Part shown: piece after piece, positions 7,761 through 16,133 of the stretch
Numbering within the stretch: position 1 is the stretch's first letter
Layout: every line of letters begins with the position of its first letter
Source: JAHQVI01 sp050330195
GTDB taxonomy: Bacteria; Pseudomonadota; Alphaproteobacteria; Rhizobiales; Rhodomicrobiaceae
Direction: 5' to 3'
Assembly: GCA_050330195.1 (NCBI GenBank)
Contig: JBHJOB010000009.1
Location: 36,926-100,925 of the forward strand
DNA: 64,000 bases
The notes under the pieces: generated by a model
Told to the model about the DNA's origin: nothing
The model's database searches: none
The model's input: the letters and a program-made list of their open reading frames with translations, nothing else
Program-made: the position numbers and the translations under genes

Positions 7761-8775
7761 ATTCTGGACCAATTACGGCTATCCGTTCTTCATCATCCTG
7801 GTGCAGAGCCTGGGACTGCTCGTCGCGTTGCTGCTTTTCATCGCCTATATCCTGCTGGCCGACCGCAAGATCTGGGCGGCCGTGCAGCTTCGGCGCGGAC
7901 CTAACGTCGTCGGCGCTTACGGGCTCTTGCAAAGTTTCGCGGACTTCGCCAAATTCGTGCTGAAGGAGCCGGTCATCCCGGCGGGCGCGGACAAGTTCGT
8001 CTTTCTGCTCGCTCCTTTCGTGACGACCGTGCTCGCGCTCGCCGCATGGGCCGTCATCCCGATTAGCGATGGCTGGGTGATCGCCGACATCAATGTAGGT
8101 ATTCTCTATATCTTCGCCATCTCCTCGCTCGGCGTTTACGGCGTGATCATGGGCGGCTGGGCGTCCAACTCGAAATATCCGTTTCTCGGCGCGCTGCGTT
8201 CGGCGGCGCAGATGGTGTCCTACGAAGTCTCCATCGGCTTTGTCATCATCACCGTCCTGCTTTGTGCCGGAACGCTCAATCTGAGCGGCATCGTCGAGGC
8301 GCAGAACACTTCTTATGGCGCGCTTGGCTGGTACTGGCTGCCGCTCTTCCCGATGTTCGTCATCTTCTTCATCTCGGCGCTGGCCGAGACGAACCGCCCG
8401 CCCTTCGATCTGCCCGAAGCGGAATCGGAGCTGGTTGCGGGCTTCATGGTGGAATATTCCTCCACGCCCTATCTGCTGTTCATGCTCGGCGAATATGTGG
8501 CGATCACCGCGATGTGCGCGCTGATGACCATTCTCTTCCTGGGCGGATGGCTGCCGCCGGTGGCGGTCGCGCCGTTCACCTGGGTGCCGGGCGTGATATG
8601 GTTCGTTCTGAAGCTGAGCTTCTGCTTCTTTCTTTTCGCGATGGTGAAAGCGATCGTCCCGCGCTACCGCTATGATCAGCTCATGCGTCTTGGCTGGAAA
8701 GTCTTCCTGCCGACCTCGCTGGGCATGGTGATCGTCGTTGCGGGCGTTCTGCAATATTTCGACCTCGCGCCGTAA
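7753..8775 (+). CDS. nuoH: NADH-quinone oxidoreductase subunit H
   Basis: 340 residues, multi-spanning membrane subunit (family usually has eight helices) that forms part of the quinone chamber and links the hydrophilic and membrane arms. Seen: LLADRKIWAAVQLRRGPNVVG.YGLLQ.FADFAKFVLKEP, the conserved AETNRPPFDLPEAESELVAGF loop, and the C-terminal PRYRYDQLMRLGWKVFLP. The start at 7753 lies within the end of nuoG, implying coupled translation; an upstream in-frame extension from 7717 is not needed. Confidence 0.97.
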   Translation: MAEFWTNYGYPFFIILVQSLGLLVALLLFIAYILLADRKIWAAVQLRRGPNVVGAYGLLQSFADFAKFVLKEPVIPAGADKFVFLLAPFVTTVLALAAWAVIPISDGWVIADINVGILYIFAISSLGVYGVIMGGWASNSKYPFLGALRSAAQMVSYEVSIGFVIITVLLCAGTLNLSGIVEAQNTSYGALGWYWLPLFPMFVIFFISALAETNRPPFDLPEAESELVAGFMVEYSSTPYLLFMLGEYVAITAMCALMTILFLGGWLPPVAVAPFTWVPGVIWFVLKLSFCFFLFAMVKAIVPRYRYDQLMRLGWKVFLPTSLGMVIVVAGVLQYFDLAP

Positions 8776-8787
8776 AGGGAGCCATTC

Positions 8788-9279
8788 ATGGCTGGAATTG
8801 CACAATCGCTCAAAGGGGCCATGCTCGCCGAGTTCTTCTCGGCCTTCTGGCTGGGCATGAAGTATTTCTTCAAGCCGAAAGCGACCGTGAACTATCCGTT
8901 CGAGAAAGGCCCGATCAGCCCGCGCTTTCGCGGCGAGCATGTCCTGCGCCGCTATCCCAATGGCGCCGAACGCTGCATCGCCTGCAAGCTGTGCGAGGCA
9001 ATCTGCCCGGCGCAGGCCATCACCATCGAGGCCGGACCGCGCCGCAATGACGGCACGCGCCGCACGACGCGCTACGACATCGACATGGTGAAATGCATCT
9101 ATTGCGGTTATTGCGAGGAAGCCTGCCCGGTCGATGCGGTCGTCGAGGGGCCGAATTTCGAATTCGCCACGGAAACGCGAGAAGAGCTGCTCTACGACAA
9201 GGAAAAGCTGCTCGCCAATGGCGACCGCTGGGAACGGCTGATCGCGAAAAATCTTGAACTGGATGCGCCCTACCGCTAA
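8788..9279 (+). CDS. nuoI: NADH-quinone oxidoreductase subunit I (TYKY, two 4Fe-4S clusters)
   Basis: 163 residues. Two ferredoxin-type cysteine motifs are plain: RCIACKLCEAICPAQAI and KCIYCGYCEEACPVDAV, which hold clusters N6a and N6b. The N-terminus starts with a membrane-associated helix around GMKYFFKPKATVNYPFEKGPISPRFRGEH. ATG at 8788 follows GGGAG of the intergenic AAAGGGAGCC. It hands electrons to NuoB. A 139-bp gap separates it from nuoJ. Confidence 0.98.
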   Translation: MAGIAQSLKGAMLAEFFSAFWLGMKYFFKPKATVNYPFEKGPISPRFRGEHVLRRYPNGAERCIACKLCEAICPAQAITIEAGPRRNDGTRRTTRYDIDMVKCIYCGYCEEACPVDAVVEGPNFEFATETREELLYDKEKLLANGDRWERLIAKNLELDAPYR

Positions 9280-9418
9280 CGCTTGGCTGGCGGCAAGGGG
9301 TGTCCCGAGGATCATCGAAGCGTTTGCGCTGGAGCCATGTTCCGTGCAGCACTTGTCACGGGGTCGGTGAACCGGCCTCGCGAATACGGAATAAACTTTA
9401 AGAAATGCGGTCTCACCC

Positions 9419-10042
9419 ATGACCCTCGCCGGATTGTTCTTCTATCTTTTTGCCTTCGTGACCATCGCCTCCGGGATCATGGTGATCAGCGCGCGCAATC
9501 CGGTTCACGCCGTGTTGTTTCTGATCCTCGCCTTTTTCAACGCGGCTGGCCTCTTCATCCTTTTATCCGCCGAGTTCATCGCGATGATCCTCGTGATCGT
9601 CTATGTCGGCGCGGTCGCGGTGCTGTTTCTGTTCGTCGTCATGATGCTCGACGTTGATTTCGCCCAGCTGCGCGGCGGTTATGCGAAATATCTGCCCGTC
9701 GGCGGATTGATCGGCGGCATCCTGCTGGCCCAGCTTCTGCTTGTCATGAGCGCCTGGACATTTGCGCCGGCCGGCTCGCTCCAGATCTCCGAGCCCATCC
9801 CGACGGCGGGCGGCATAACCAACACCGAAGCCATCGGCCAGGTGCTCTACACTAAATATATCTACTTCTTCCAGATGGCAGGCATGGTGCTGCTGGTCGC
9901 GATGATCGGCGCCATCGTGCTGACGCTGCGTCACCGCGAGGGCGTCAAACGCCAGAACGTTGCCGAGCAGGTTGCGCGCGATCCGGCCAAGGCGATCGAA
10001 ATCAAGCAGGTCGAGACCGGCCGCGGCATCGGCATGGGTTAG
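9419..10042 (+). CDS. nuoJ: NADH-quinone oxidoreductase subunit J
   Basis: 207 residues with about five hydrophobic helices in the first 170 residues, then a charged tail (RHREGVKRQNVAEQVARDPAKAIEIKQVETGRG). The family signature is the third helix region with FIAMILVIVYVGAVAVLFLFVVMMLDVDF. It is a small membrane-arm subunit adjoining NuoK, NuoA and NuoH. It begins after the 139-bp non-coding gap 9280-9418 and ends 13 bases before nuoK. Confidence 0.97.
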   Translation: MTLAGLFFYLFAFVTIASGIMVISARNPVHAVLFLILAFFNAAGLFILLSAEFIAMILVIVYVGAVAVLFLFVVMMLDVDFAQLRGGYAKYLPVGGLIGGILLAQLLLVMSAWTFAPAGSLQISEPIPTAGGITNTEAIGQVLYTKYIYFFQMAGMVLLVAMIGAIVLTLRHREGVKRQNVAEQVARDPAKAIEIKQVETGRGIGMG

Positions 10043-10055
10043 GGCGGGATCAGGC

Positions 10056-10364
10056 ATGGAAATCGGACTGTCACATTACCTAACCGTCGGCGCGATCCTG
10101 TTCACCATCGGCGTTTTCGGCATCTTCCTGAACCGGAAGAACGTTATCGTGATCCTGATGTCGGTGGAGCTGATGCTGCTCGCCGTGAACATCAACTTCG
10201 TCGCGTTCTCGGCCTTCCTCGGCGATCTGATGGGCCAGATTTTCGTGCTGCTGATACTGACGGTCGCGGCGGCGGAAGCGGCCATCGGCCTTGCCATCGT
10301 CGTCGTCTATTACCGCAATCGCGGCTCCATCGCCGTCGATGACATCAATCTGATGAAAGGCTAG
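10056..10364 (+). CDS. nuoK: NADH-quinone oxidoreductase subunit K
   Basis: 102 residues, three transmembrane helices, the standard size. It starts at the ATG of MEIGLSHYLTVGAILFTIG and contains NVIVILMSVELMLLAVNINFVAFS with the conserved membrane glutamate of the proton path (SVELML) and AAAEAAIGLAIVVV with a second glutamate. It has antiporter-related (MnhC-like) ancestry. A longer in-frame upstream start overlapping nuoJ is rejected because the normal N-terminus is at 10056. Confidence 0.97.
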   Translation: MEIGLSHYLTVGAILFTIGVFGIFLNRKNVIVILMSVELMLLAVNINFVAFSAFLGDLMGQIFVLLILTVAAAEAAIGLAIVVVYYRNRGSIAVDDINLMKG

Positions 10365-10374
10365 GGGAGCGGGC

Positions 10375-12378
10375 ATGTATACGGCGATTGTCTTTCTCCC
10401 GCTGATCGGCGCGCTCATCGCGGGCTTTTTCGGGCGCTGGCTCGGCGACAAGGGCGCCTCAATCATCACCTGCGTGCTGATGGTCATCGCCGCGGTCTTT
10501 TCCTGGATCGCCTTCTATCAGGTCGGGCTTCAGGGGCAGGACATCCGCGTCCCGCTGCTGGAATGGGTGACATCCGGCGATCTGCAGGCCAACTGGTCGC
10601 TGCGCATCGACACGCTGACCGCCGTCATGCTCGTCGTCGTCAACACGGTGTCCGCGCTCGTTCACATCTACTCCCTCGGCTATATGGCGGACGATGACGG
10701 CCAACCGCGCTTCTTCGCCTATCTGTCGCTGTTTACCTTCGCCATGCTGATGCTGGTGACGGCGGACAATCTCCTGCAGCTCTTCTTCGGCTGGGAAGGC
10801 GTCGGTCTCGCCTCCTATCTGCTGATCGGTTTCTGGTATCACAAACCGTCCGCCAACGCCGCCGCGATCAAGGCGTTTGTGGTCAACCGCGTCGGCGATT
10901 TCGGTTTCGCGCTCGGCATCTTCGCCTGCTTCGCCGTCTTCGGGACCATCTCCTTCGACGCGATCTTCGCCTCCGCCCCTGACCAGGTCGGCACCTCGAT
11001 CGAATTTCTCGGCTATCAGCTCGATACGCTGACTGTGATCTGCCTTCTGCTCTTTGTCGGCGCGATGGGCAAGTCCGCGCAATTCCTGCTGCACACCTGG
11101 TTGCCGGATGCGATGGAAGGCCCGACGCCGGTTTCCGCGCTGATCCATGCGGCGACGATGGTGACGGCCGGCGTGTTTCTGGTCGCGCGCATGTCCCCGC
11201 TGTTCGAACTGGCGCCGATCGCCTTGCAGGTCGTCATTGCCGTTGGCGCGATCACCGCCTTCTTCGCGGCAACGGTCGGCGTCGCGCAGAACGACATCAA
11301 GCGCGTCATTGCCTATTCGACCTGTTCGCAACTCGGCTACATGTTCGTCGCTCTCGGCGTCGGCGCCTATTCGGCGGGCATCTTCCACCTGTTCACGCAC
11401 GCCTTCTTCAAGGCGCTGCTGTTCCTTGGCGCGGGCTCCGTCATCCACGCCATGCATCATGAGCAGGACATGCGCAACATGGGCGGGCTCAGGAAGTCGA
11501 TCCCCATCACCTTCGCGATGATGGTCATCGGCACGCTGGCGCTCACCGGCTTCCCGCTCACGGCTGGCTATTACTCCAAGGACATGATCATCGAAGCGTC
11601 GCACGCCGCCCATGGCGAGGTCGCGCAATACGCCTTCATCGCTCTTGTCGCCGCCGCCTTCCTCACCAGCTTCTATAGCTGGCGGCTGATCTTCATGACC
11701 TTCTTCGGCAAGCCGCATCACGAGAAAGCCGCGGCTCACCATGATGCGGACACGCACAAGGCTGCCGCAGGAGATCATGGTCACGGCGCGCACACGGCGC
11801 GTGAATCGCCCTGGGTGATGCTGGCGCCGCTGTTCGTGCTCGCAGCCGGCGCGCTGGTGGCGGGCTATGCCGCCAAGGAGTATTTCGTCGGCGATGGTTA
11901 CAGCGCATTCTGGCGGAGTTCGCTTTTCACCGGCCCCGAAAACAATATTCTGGAGCAGGCCCATCACAGTCCGGCCTGGGTGGTCTGGACGCCTGCCGTC
12001 ATGATGGCGGGGGGCTTTGTCGTCGCCTATCTCTCCTATATCGTCGTTCCGGGAACGCCGGCCTGGGCCATGCGCACCTTCAAGCCGATCCACGCCTTCC
12101 TCTACAACAAATGGTATTTCGACGAGCTGTACGATTTTCTCTTGGTGCGCCCGTTCAAATGGCTCTCTCGTGTGCTCTGGAAGGACGGCGACGGACGGAT
12201 CATCGACGGGCTTGGGCCCGACGGCATTTCCGCGCGGGTCATCGACATCACCAATCGCGTGGTCAAGCTCCAGACCGGCTTCGTCTATCACTATGCCTTC
12301 GTGATGCTGATCGGCATTGCGCTCATCACCAGCTACTTCGCCTATGTCTACTGGGCCGAATTCTGGAAAGGGTTCTGA
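10375..12378 (+). CDS. nuoL: NADH-quinone oxidoreductase subunit L
   Basis: 667 residues, the distal antiporter-like proton-pumping subunit with the long lateral helix at its C-terminus. Conserved stretches include FFGWEGVGLASYLLIGFWY, the GAMGKSAQFLLHTWLPDAMEGPTPVSALIHAATMV loop, and NDIKRVIAYSTCSQLGYMF. A His-rich insertion (HHEKAAAHHDADTHKAAAGDHGHGAH, read in pieces around residues 447-472) lies in a loop, as in many alphaproteobacterial NuoL. The ATG follows GGGGAGCGGGC 10 bases after the nuoK stop. Confidence 0.97.
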   Translation: MYTAIVFLPLIGALIAGFFGRWLGDKGASIITCVLMVIAAVFSWIAFYQVGLQGQDIRVPLLEWVTSGDLQANWSLRIDTLTAVMLVVVNTVSALVHIYSLGYMADDDGQPRFFAYLSLFTFAMLMLVTADNLLQLFFGWEGVGLASYLLIGFWYHKPSANAAAIKAFVVNRVGDFGFALGIFACFAVFGTISFDAIFASAPDQVGTSIEFLGYQLDTLTVICLLLFVGAMGKSAQFLLHTWLPDAMEGPTPVSALIHAATMVTAGVFLVARMSPLFELAPIALQVVIAVGAITAFFAATVGVAQNDIKRVIAYSTCSQLGYMFVALGVGAYSAGIFHLFTHAFFKALLFLGAGSVIHAMHHEQDMRNMGGLRKSIPITFAMMVIGTLALTGFPLTAGYYSKDMIIEASHAAHGEVAQYAFIALVAAAFLTSFYSWRLIFMTFFGKPHHEKAAAHHDADTHKAAAGDHGHGAHTARESPWVMLAPLFVLAAGALVAGYAAKEYFVGDGYSAFWRSSLFTGPENNILEQAHHSPAWVVWTPAVMMAGGFVVAYLSYIVVPGTPAWAMRTFKPIHAFLYNKWYFDELYDFLLVRPFKWLSRVLWKDGDGRIIDGLGPDGISARVIDITNRVVKLQTGFVYHYAFVMLIGIALITSYFAYVYWAEFWKGF

Positions 12379-12384
12379 TCTCCC

Positions 12385-13905
12385 ATGACCAGTTGGCCGA
12401 TCCTTTCCACGATCATCTTCCTGCCGCTCGCCGGCGCGCTGTTCATCTTGCTGCTGCGCGGCGACGACGAGGCCGCCAAGCGCAATGCCCGCTACATCGC
12501 GCTGTGGACAACCATCGTCACATTCGCCGTCTCGCTGCTGCTCTGGCGCGATTTCGATCCGACCACGGCTGAATTCCAGTTCGTCGAGAAATATGACTGG
12601 ATCGGCAGCACGATCAGCTATCATCTCGGCGTCGACGGCATTTCCATGCTGTTCGTCATCCTGACGACGTTCCTGATGCCGCTGTGCATTCTGGCGAGCT
12701 GGCGCTCCATCGAAACCCGCGTCCGCGAATACATGATGGCGTTCCTCGTGCTGGAAACGCTGATGATCGGCGTGTTCTGCGCGCTCGATCTGATCGTGTT
12801 CTACCTGTTCTTCGAGGGCGGGCTGATTCCGATGTTCCTGATCATCGGCGTCTGGGGCGGCAAGCGGCGCGTATATGCCAGCTTCAAATTCTTCCTCTAT
12901 ACGCTGCTCGGCTCGGTGCTGATGCTGCTCGCCATCATGGCGATGTATCTGGCCGCGGGCACGACCGACATCCCCACGCTGCTCGCCTATGATTTCCCCG
13001 CCGGAATGCAGTTCTGGCTCTGGATCGCCTTCTTTGCCTCCTTCGCGGTGAAAATGCCGATGTGGCCGCTCCACACCTGGCTCCCCGATGCCCATGTCGA
13101 AGCGCCGACGGCCGGCTCGGTCATCCTCGCGGCCGTGCTGCTGAAGATGGGCGGCTACGGCTTCCTGCGCTTCTCGATCCCGATGTTTCCGCTGGCTTCC
13201 GCCGACCTTGCGCCGCTCGTCTTCGCGCTGAGCGTCATCGCGATCATCTACACATCGCTGGTCGCCTTCGCGCAGGAAGACATCAAGAAGCTGATCGCCT
13301 ATTCGTCGGTTGCGCACATGGGCTTCGTGACGATGGGCGTGTTCACGCTGACGACGCAAGGGGTGCAGGGCGGCATCTTCCAGATGCTCAGCCACGGCAT
13401 CATTTCGGGCGCCCTGTTCCTTTGCGTCGGCGTCATCTACGACCGGATGCATACGCGCGAAATTGCCGCCTATGGCGGTCTGGCCAACCGGATGCCGATG
13501 TACGCCTTCGTCTTCATGGTGTTCACCATGGCCAATGTCGGCCTGCCGGGCACGTCAGGTTTTGTCGGCGAATTCCTCACGCTGGTGGGCGCGTTCAGGG
13601 TCAACACATGGGTGGCGCTGTTCGCGACGAGCGGCGTCGTGCTGTCGGCGGCTTACGCGCTCTGGCTTTACCGCCGCGTCATCTTCGGCAAAATCGACAA
13701 GCCGAACCTTGCCAATATTCTTGACCTGTCCCCGCGGGAAATCGCCATTCTCGCGCCGCTGGTCTTGCTGACGATCCTGTTCGGCGTCTATCCCAAGCCG
13801 GTCATGGACGTGACGGCCGTGTCCGTCGAAAAGCTGATCGCCGACTATAATGAGGATGTGCAGGCCGCACGCCAGCCGCAACTCGCCGCGACGGAGGACC
13901 GATAA
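12385..13905 (+). CDS. nuoM: NADH-quinone oxidoreductase subunit M
   Basis: 506 residues, antiporter-like proton-pumping subunit with about 14 helices. Family features: YHLGVDGISMLFVILTTFL, FYLFFEGGLIPMFLIIGVWGG with the conserved glutamate, MPMWPLHTWLPDAHVEAPTAGSVILAAVLLKMGGYG and EDIKKLIAYSSVAHMGF. It starts 6 bases after the nuoL stop. Its TAA overlaps the nuoN ATG by one base, which indicates coupled translation. Confidence 0.98.
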   Translation: MTSWPILSTIIFLPLAGALFILLLRGDDEAAKRNARYIALWTTIVTFAVSLLLWRDFDPTTAEFQFVEKYDWIGSTISYHLGVDGISMLFVILTTFLMPLCILASWRSIETRVREYMMAFLVLETLMIGVFCALDLIVFYLFFEGGLIPMFLIIGVWGGKRRVYASFKFFLYTLLGSVLMLLAIMAMYLAAGTTDIPTLLAYDFPAGMQFWLWIAFFASFAVKMPMWPLHTWLPDAHVEAPTAGSVILAAVLLKMGGYGFLRFSIPMFPLASADLAPLVFALSVIAIIYTSLVAFAQEDIKKLIAYSSVAHMGFVTMGVFTLTTQGVQGGIFQMLSHGIISGALFLCVGVIYDRMHTREIAAYGGLANRMPMYAFVFMVFTMANVGLPGTSGFVGEFLTLVGAFRVNTWVALFATSGVVLSAAYALWLYRRVIFGKIDKPNLANILDLSPREIAILAPLVLLTILFGVYPKPVMDVTAVSVEKLIADYNEDVQAARQPQLAATEDR

Positions 13906-15353
13906 TGCCGTTGCCCGCTTTCGACAGCTTCGCGCCGGTATTTCCGGAAATGTTTCTGGCCTGCGCCGCCATGCTGCTGCTGATGTGGGGCGTGTTCACC
14001 GAGGAGAAGGACACGGACAGCGAACTCTCCGGCTGGCTTGGCGTCGTGTTGCTGGTGCTCACCGGCGCGATGGTCCTGGGGCAGGATGGCGGCACGCAGA
14101 AGCTGTTCGAAGGCGCGCTTGTCGTGGATGATTTCGCGCGCTTCATGAAGCTGCTCATCATCGGCGGCTCGGCCTTTGCGCTCATTCTTTCGTTCGACTA
14201 TCTGCGCCGCGCCAGCATTCTCAAATTCGAATATCCCGTGCTGGTGCTGCTCTCCGTGCTCGGCATGATGCTGCTGGCTTCGGCGAACAACCTGATCTCG
14301 CTCTATCTGGCGCTGGAGCTGCAAAGCCTTGCGCTCTACGTGCTGGCCAGTTTCCGCCGCGACAGTGTGTTTTCCTCCGAAGCCGGACTGAAATATTTCG
14401 TGCTCGGCGCGCTGTCCTCCGGCTTGCTGCTTTATGGCTGCTCGCTGGTCTACGGCTTCACCGGCACGCTGAGCTTCGACGGCATCGCGCTTGCGCTTCA
14501 GACCAGCGGGCGCTCCATCGGCCTGATCTTCGGGCTCGTGTTCATCCTGACCGGCGTGGCCTTCAAGCTCTCCGCCGTACCGTTCCACATGTGGACGCCG
14601 GACGTCTATCAGGGCGCGCCGACGCCCGTGACGGCGTTCTTTGCCGCCGCGCCGAAGGTGGCGGCTTTCGCCATGCTGATCCGGCTCGTGCAGGACGCCT
14701 TTCCGGCCATCGAGGCGGACTGGAAGCAGATCGTCATCGCGATCTCGGTCGCCTCGATGGTGCTCGGCGCATTCGCCGCCATCGGCCAGACGAACATCAA
14801 GCGGCTGATGGCCTATTCCTCCATCGGCCATGTCGGCTATGCGCTGGTCGGGCTGGCCGCCGGTACCGAACAGGGCGTGCAGGGCGTGCTGATCTATATG
14901 GCGATCTATGTCGTCATGACGCTCGGCGCCTTCGCCTGCATTCTCGCCATGAGCCGCGAGGACGGCCATGTCGAGGACATCAGCGAACTGGCGGGACTGT
15001 TCAGGACGAAGCCGATGCTGGCCTTCCTGTTCGCCATGCTGCTCTTCTCGATGGCGGGCATCCCGCCGCTCGCGGGCTTCTTCGCCAAGTTCTACGTGTT
15101 CCTTGCAGCAATCGAGGCGGAGCTTTTCTGGCTCGCGGTGGTCGGCGTCGTGACCTCCGTCGTCAGCGCATTCTACTATCTGGCCATCATCGCGAAGATG
15201 TATTTTCAGGAACCGGCGGCCGAATTCGAGCCGATGACGGGCAAGCTGCGTTTCGTGCTCGGCGTGTCCGGAATTCTCACGCTGCTGATGTTCATCCCCA
15301 TCAACTATCTGATCGTGGCCGCCAGCACGGCCGCCAGATCGCTGTTCCTCTGA
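13905..15353 (+). CDS. nuoN: NADH-quinone oxidoreductase subunit N
   Basis: 482 residues, the third antiporter-like subunit of the membrane arm. Recognised by LYLALELQSLALYVLASFRR, KYFVLGALSSGLLLYGCSLVYG, the FKLSAVPFHMWTPDVYQGAPTPVTAFFA loop, and NIKRLMAYSSIGHVGYAL. It is the last complex I gene of the operon. Ten bases later birA starts, so the operon may continue into birA, rnj and mce as it does in many Hyphomicrobiales. Confidence 0.98.
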   Translation: MPLPAFDSFAPVFPEMFLACAAMLLLMWGVFTEEKDTDSELSGWLGVVLLVLTGAMVLGQDGGTQKLFEGALVVDDFARFMKLLIIGGSAFALILSFDYLRRASILKFEYPVLVLLSVLGMMLLASANNLISLYLALELQSLALYVLASFRRDSVFSSEAGLKYFVLGALSSGLLLYGCSLVYGFTGTLSFDGIALALQTSGRSIGLIFGLVFILTGVAFKLSAVPFHMWTPDVYQGAPTPVTAFFAAAPKVAAFAMLIRLVQDAFPAIEADWKQIVIAISVASMVLGAFAAIGQTNIKRLMAYSSIGHVGYALVGLAAGTEQGVQGVLIYMAIYVVMTLGAFACILAMSREDGHVEDISELAGLFRTKPMLAFLFAMLLFSMAGIPPLAGFFAKFYVFLAAIEAELFWLAVVGVVTSVVSAFYYLAIIAKMYFQEPAAEFEPMTGKLRFVLGVSGILTLLMFIPINYLIVAASTAARSLFL

Positions 15354-15363
15354 GCGGCCCGTG

Positions 15364-16131
15364 ATGGAGCGCAGCCGGATAAACCTGCCCAGCGGCTACC
15401 GGCTCGCCTCATACGATGCGGTTGGCTCGACCAATGCCGAAGCTCTGCGGCTGGCGGGGGCTGGCGAACCCGGCGCGCTCTGGGTCTGGGCCGCTCGTCA
15501 GGAGGCAGGCAAGGGCCGCTCGGGACGCGGCTGGTCCTCGCCGCCCGGCAATCTCTACGCCAGCCTGCTGATTCGTCCGCGAGTGCCGCTAACGATCGTG
15601 ATGCAGCTTTCCCTGCTTGCTGGCGTGGCCGCACATGACGCGCTCGCCAAGCTGACCGGCGGCGCGCTCGATATTCGTCTCAAATGGCCGAACGACATCC
15701 TGCTCGGCAAGGCAAAGCTCGGCGGTATCCTGCTGGAAAGCGCCAATGGTGGAACGCCCGACGATCCCGCCGTGGTCATCGGCACCGGCCTCAATCTCGC
15801 GGATGCGCCGCGCGATCTCGGCCGCGCCGTCGCCTCGCTCGCCGCCCACGGCCACTGCGTGAGCGCGGAAGCCGCGCTTGAGGCGCTCGCACACACAACC
15901 GCCGAATGGCTCTCCCGCTGGCGGAGCGGTGAGGCGTTCGACCTCATCCGCGCCGCCTGGGCCGATCGCGCGCAGCCCATCGGCCAGCCGCTTTCGGTCC
16001 ATCTCGGCTCGGACCGGCTGAGCGGCTCATTCCTCGGCATCGACGAAACGGGCGCGCTGCGGCTGTCGCTCGCCAATGGCGAAGAGCGCCGGATAACGGC
16101 CGGTGATGTCTCAATCGGCGCAGGAGCTTGA
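15364..16131 (+). CDS. birA: Biotin--[acetyl-CoA-carboxylase] ligase (class I, no repressor domain)
   Basis: 255 residues from the ATG at 15364 (a GTG sits one codon earlier). It activates biotin to biotinyl-AMP and attaches it to the biotin carboxyl carrier protein. The N-terminal DNA-binding domain of E. coli BirA is absent. Catalytic-domain motifs: VGSTNAEALRLA, ARQEAGKGRSGRGWSSPPGNLY (biotinyl-AMP loop), IRLKWPNDILLGKAKLGGILLE, and VVIGTGLNLADAP. A small C-terminal barrel ends the protein. It overlaps the upstream side of rnj closely (stop at 16129-16131, rnj ATG at 16134). Confidence 0.95.
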   Translation: MERSRINLPSGYRLASYDAVGSTNAEALRLAGAGEPGALWVWAARQEAGKGRSGRGWSSPPGNLYASLLIRPRVPLTIVMQLSLLAGVAAHDALAKLTGGALDIRLKWPNDILLGKAKLGGILLESANGGTPDDPAVVIGTGLNLADAPRDLGRAVASLAAHGHCVSAEAALEALAHTTAEWLSRWRSGEAFDLIRAAWADRAQPIGQPLSVHLGSDRLSGSFLGIDETGALRLSLANGEERRITAGDVSIGAGA

Positions 16132-16133
16132 CG

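Noticed and set aside
7696..9420. A 574-codon minus-strand frame opposite nuoH and nuoI
   Set aside because: Shadow of two conserved subunits.
10459..13452. A 997-codon open frame on the minus strand opposite nuoL and nuoM
   Set aside because: It is a GC-rich antisense frame. The sense frame encodes clear NuoL and NuoM; the antisense product is full of His, Asp, Glu and Arg with no domain.
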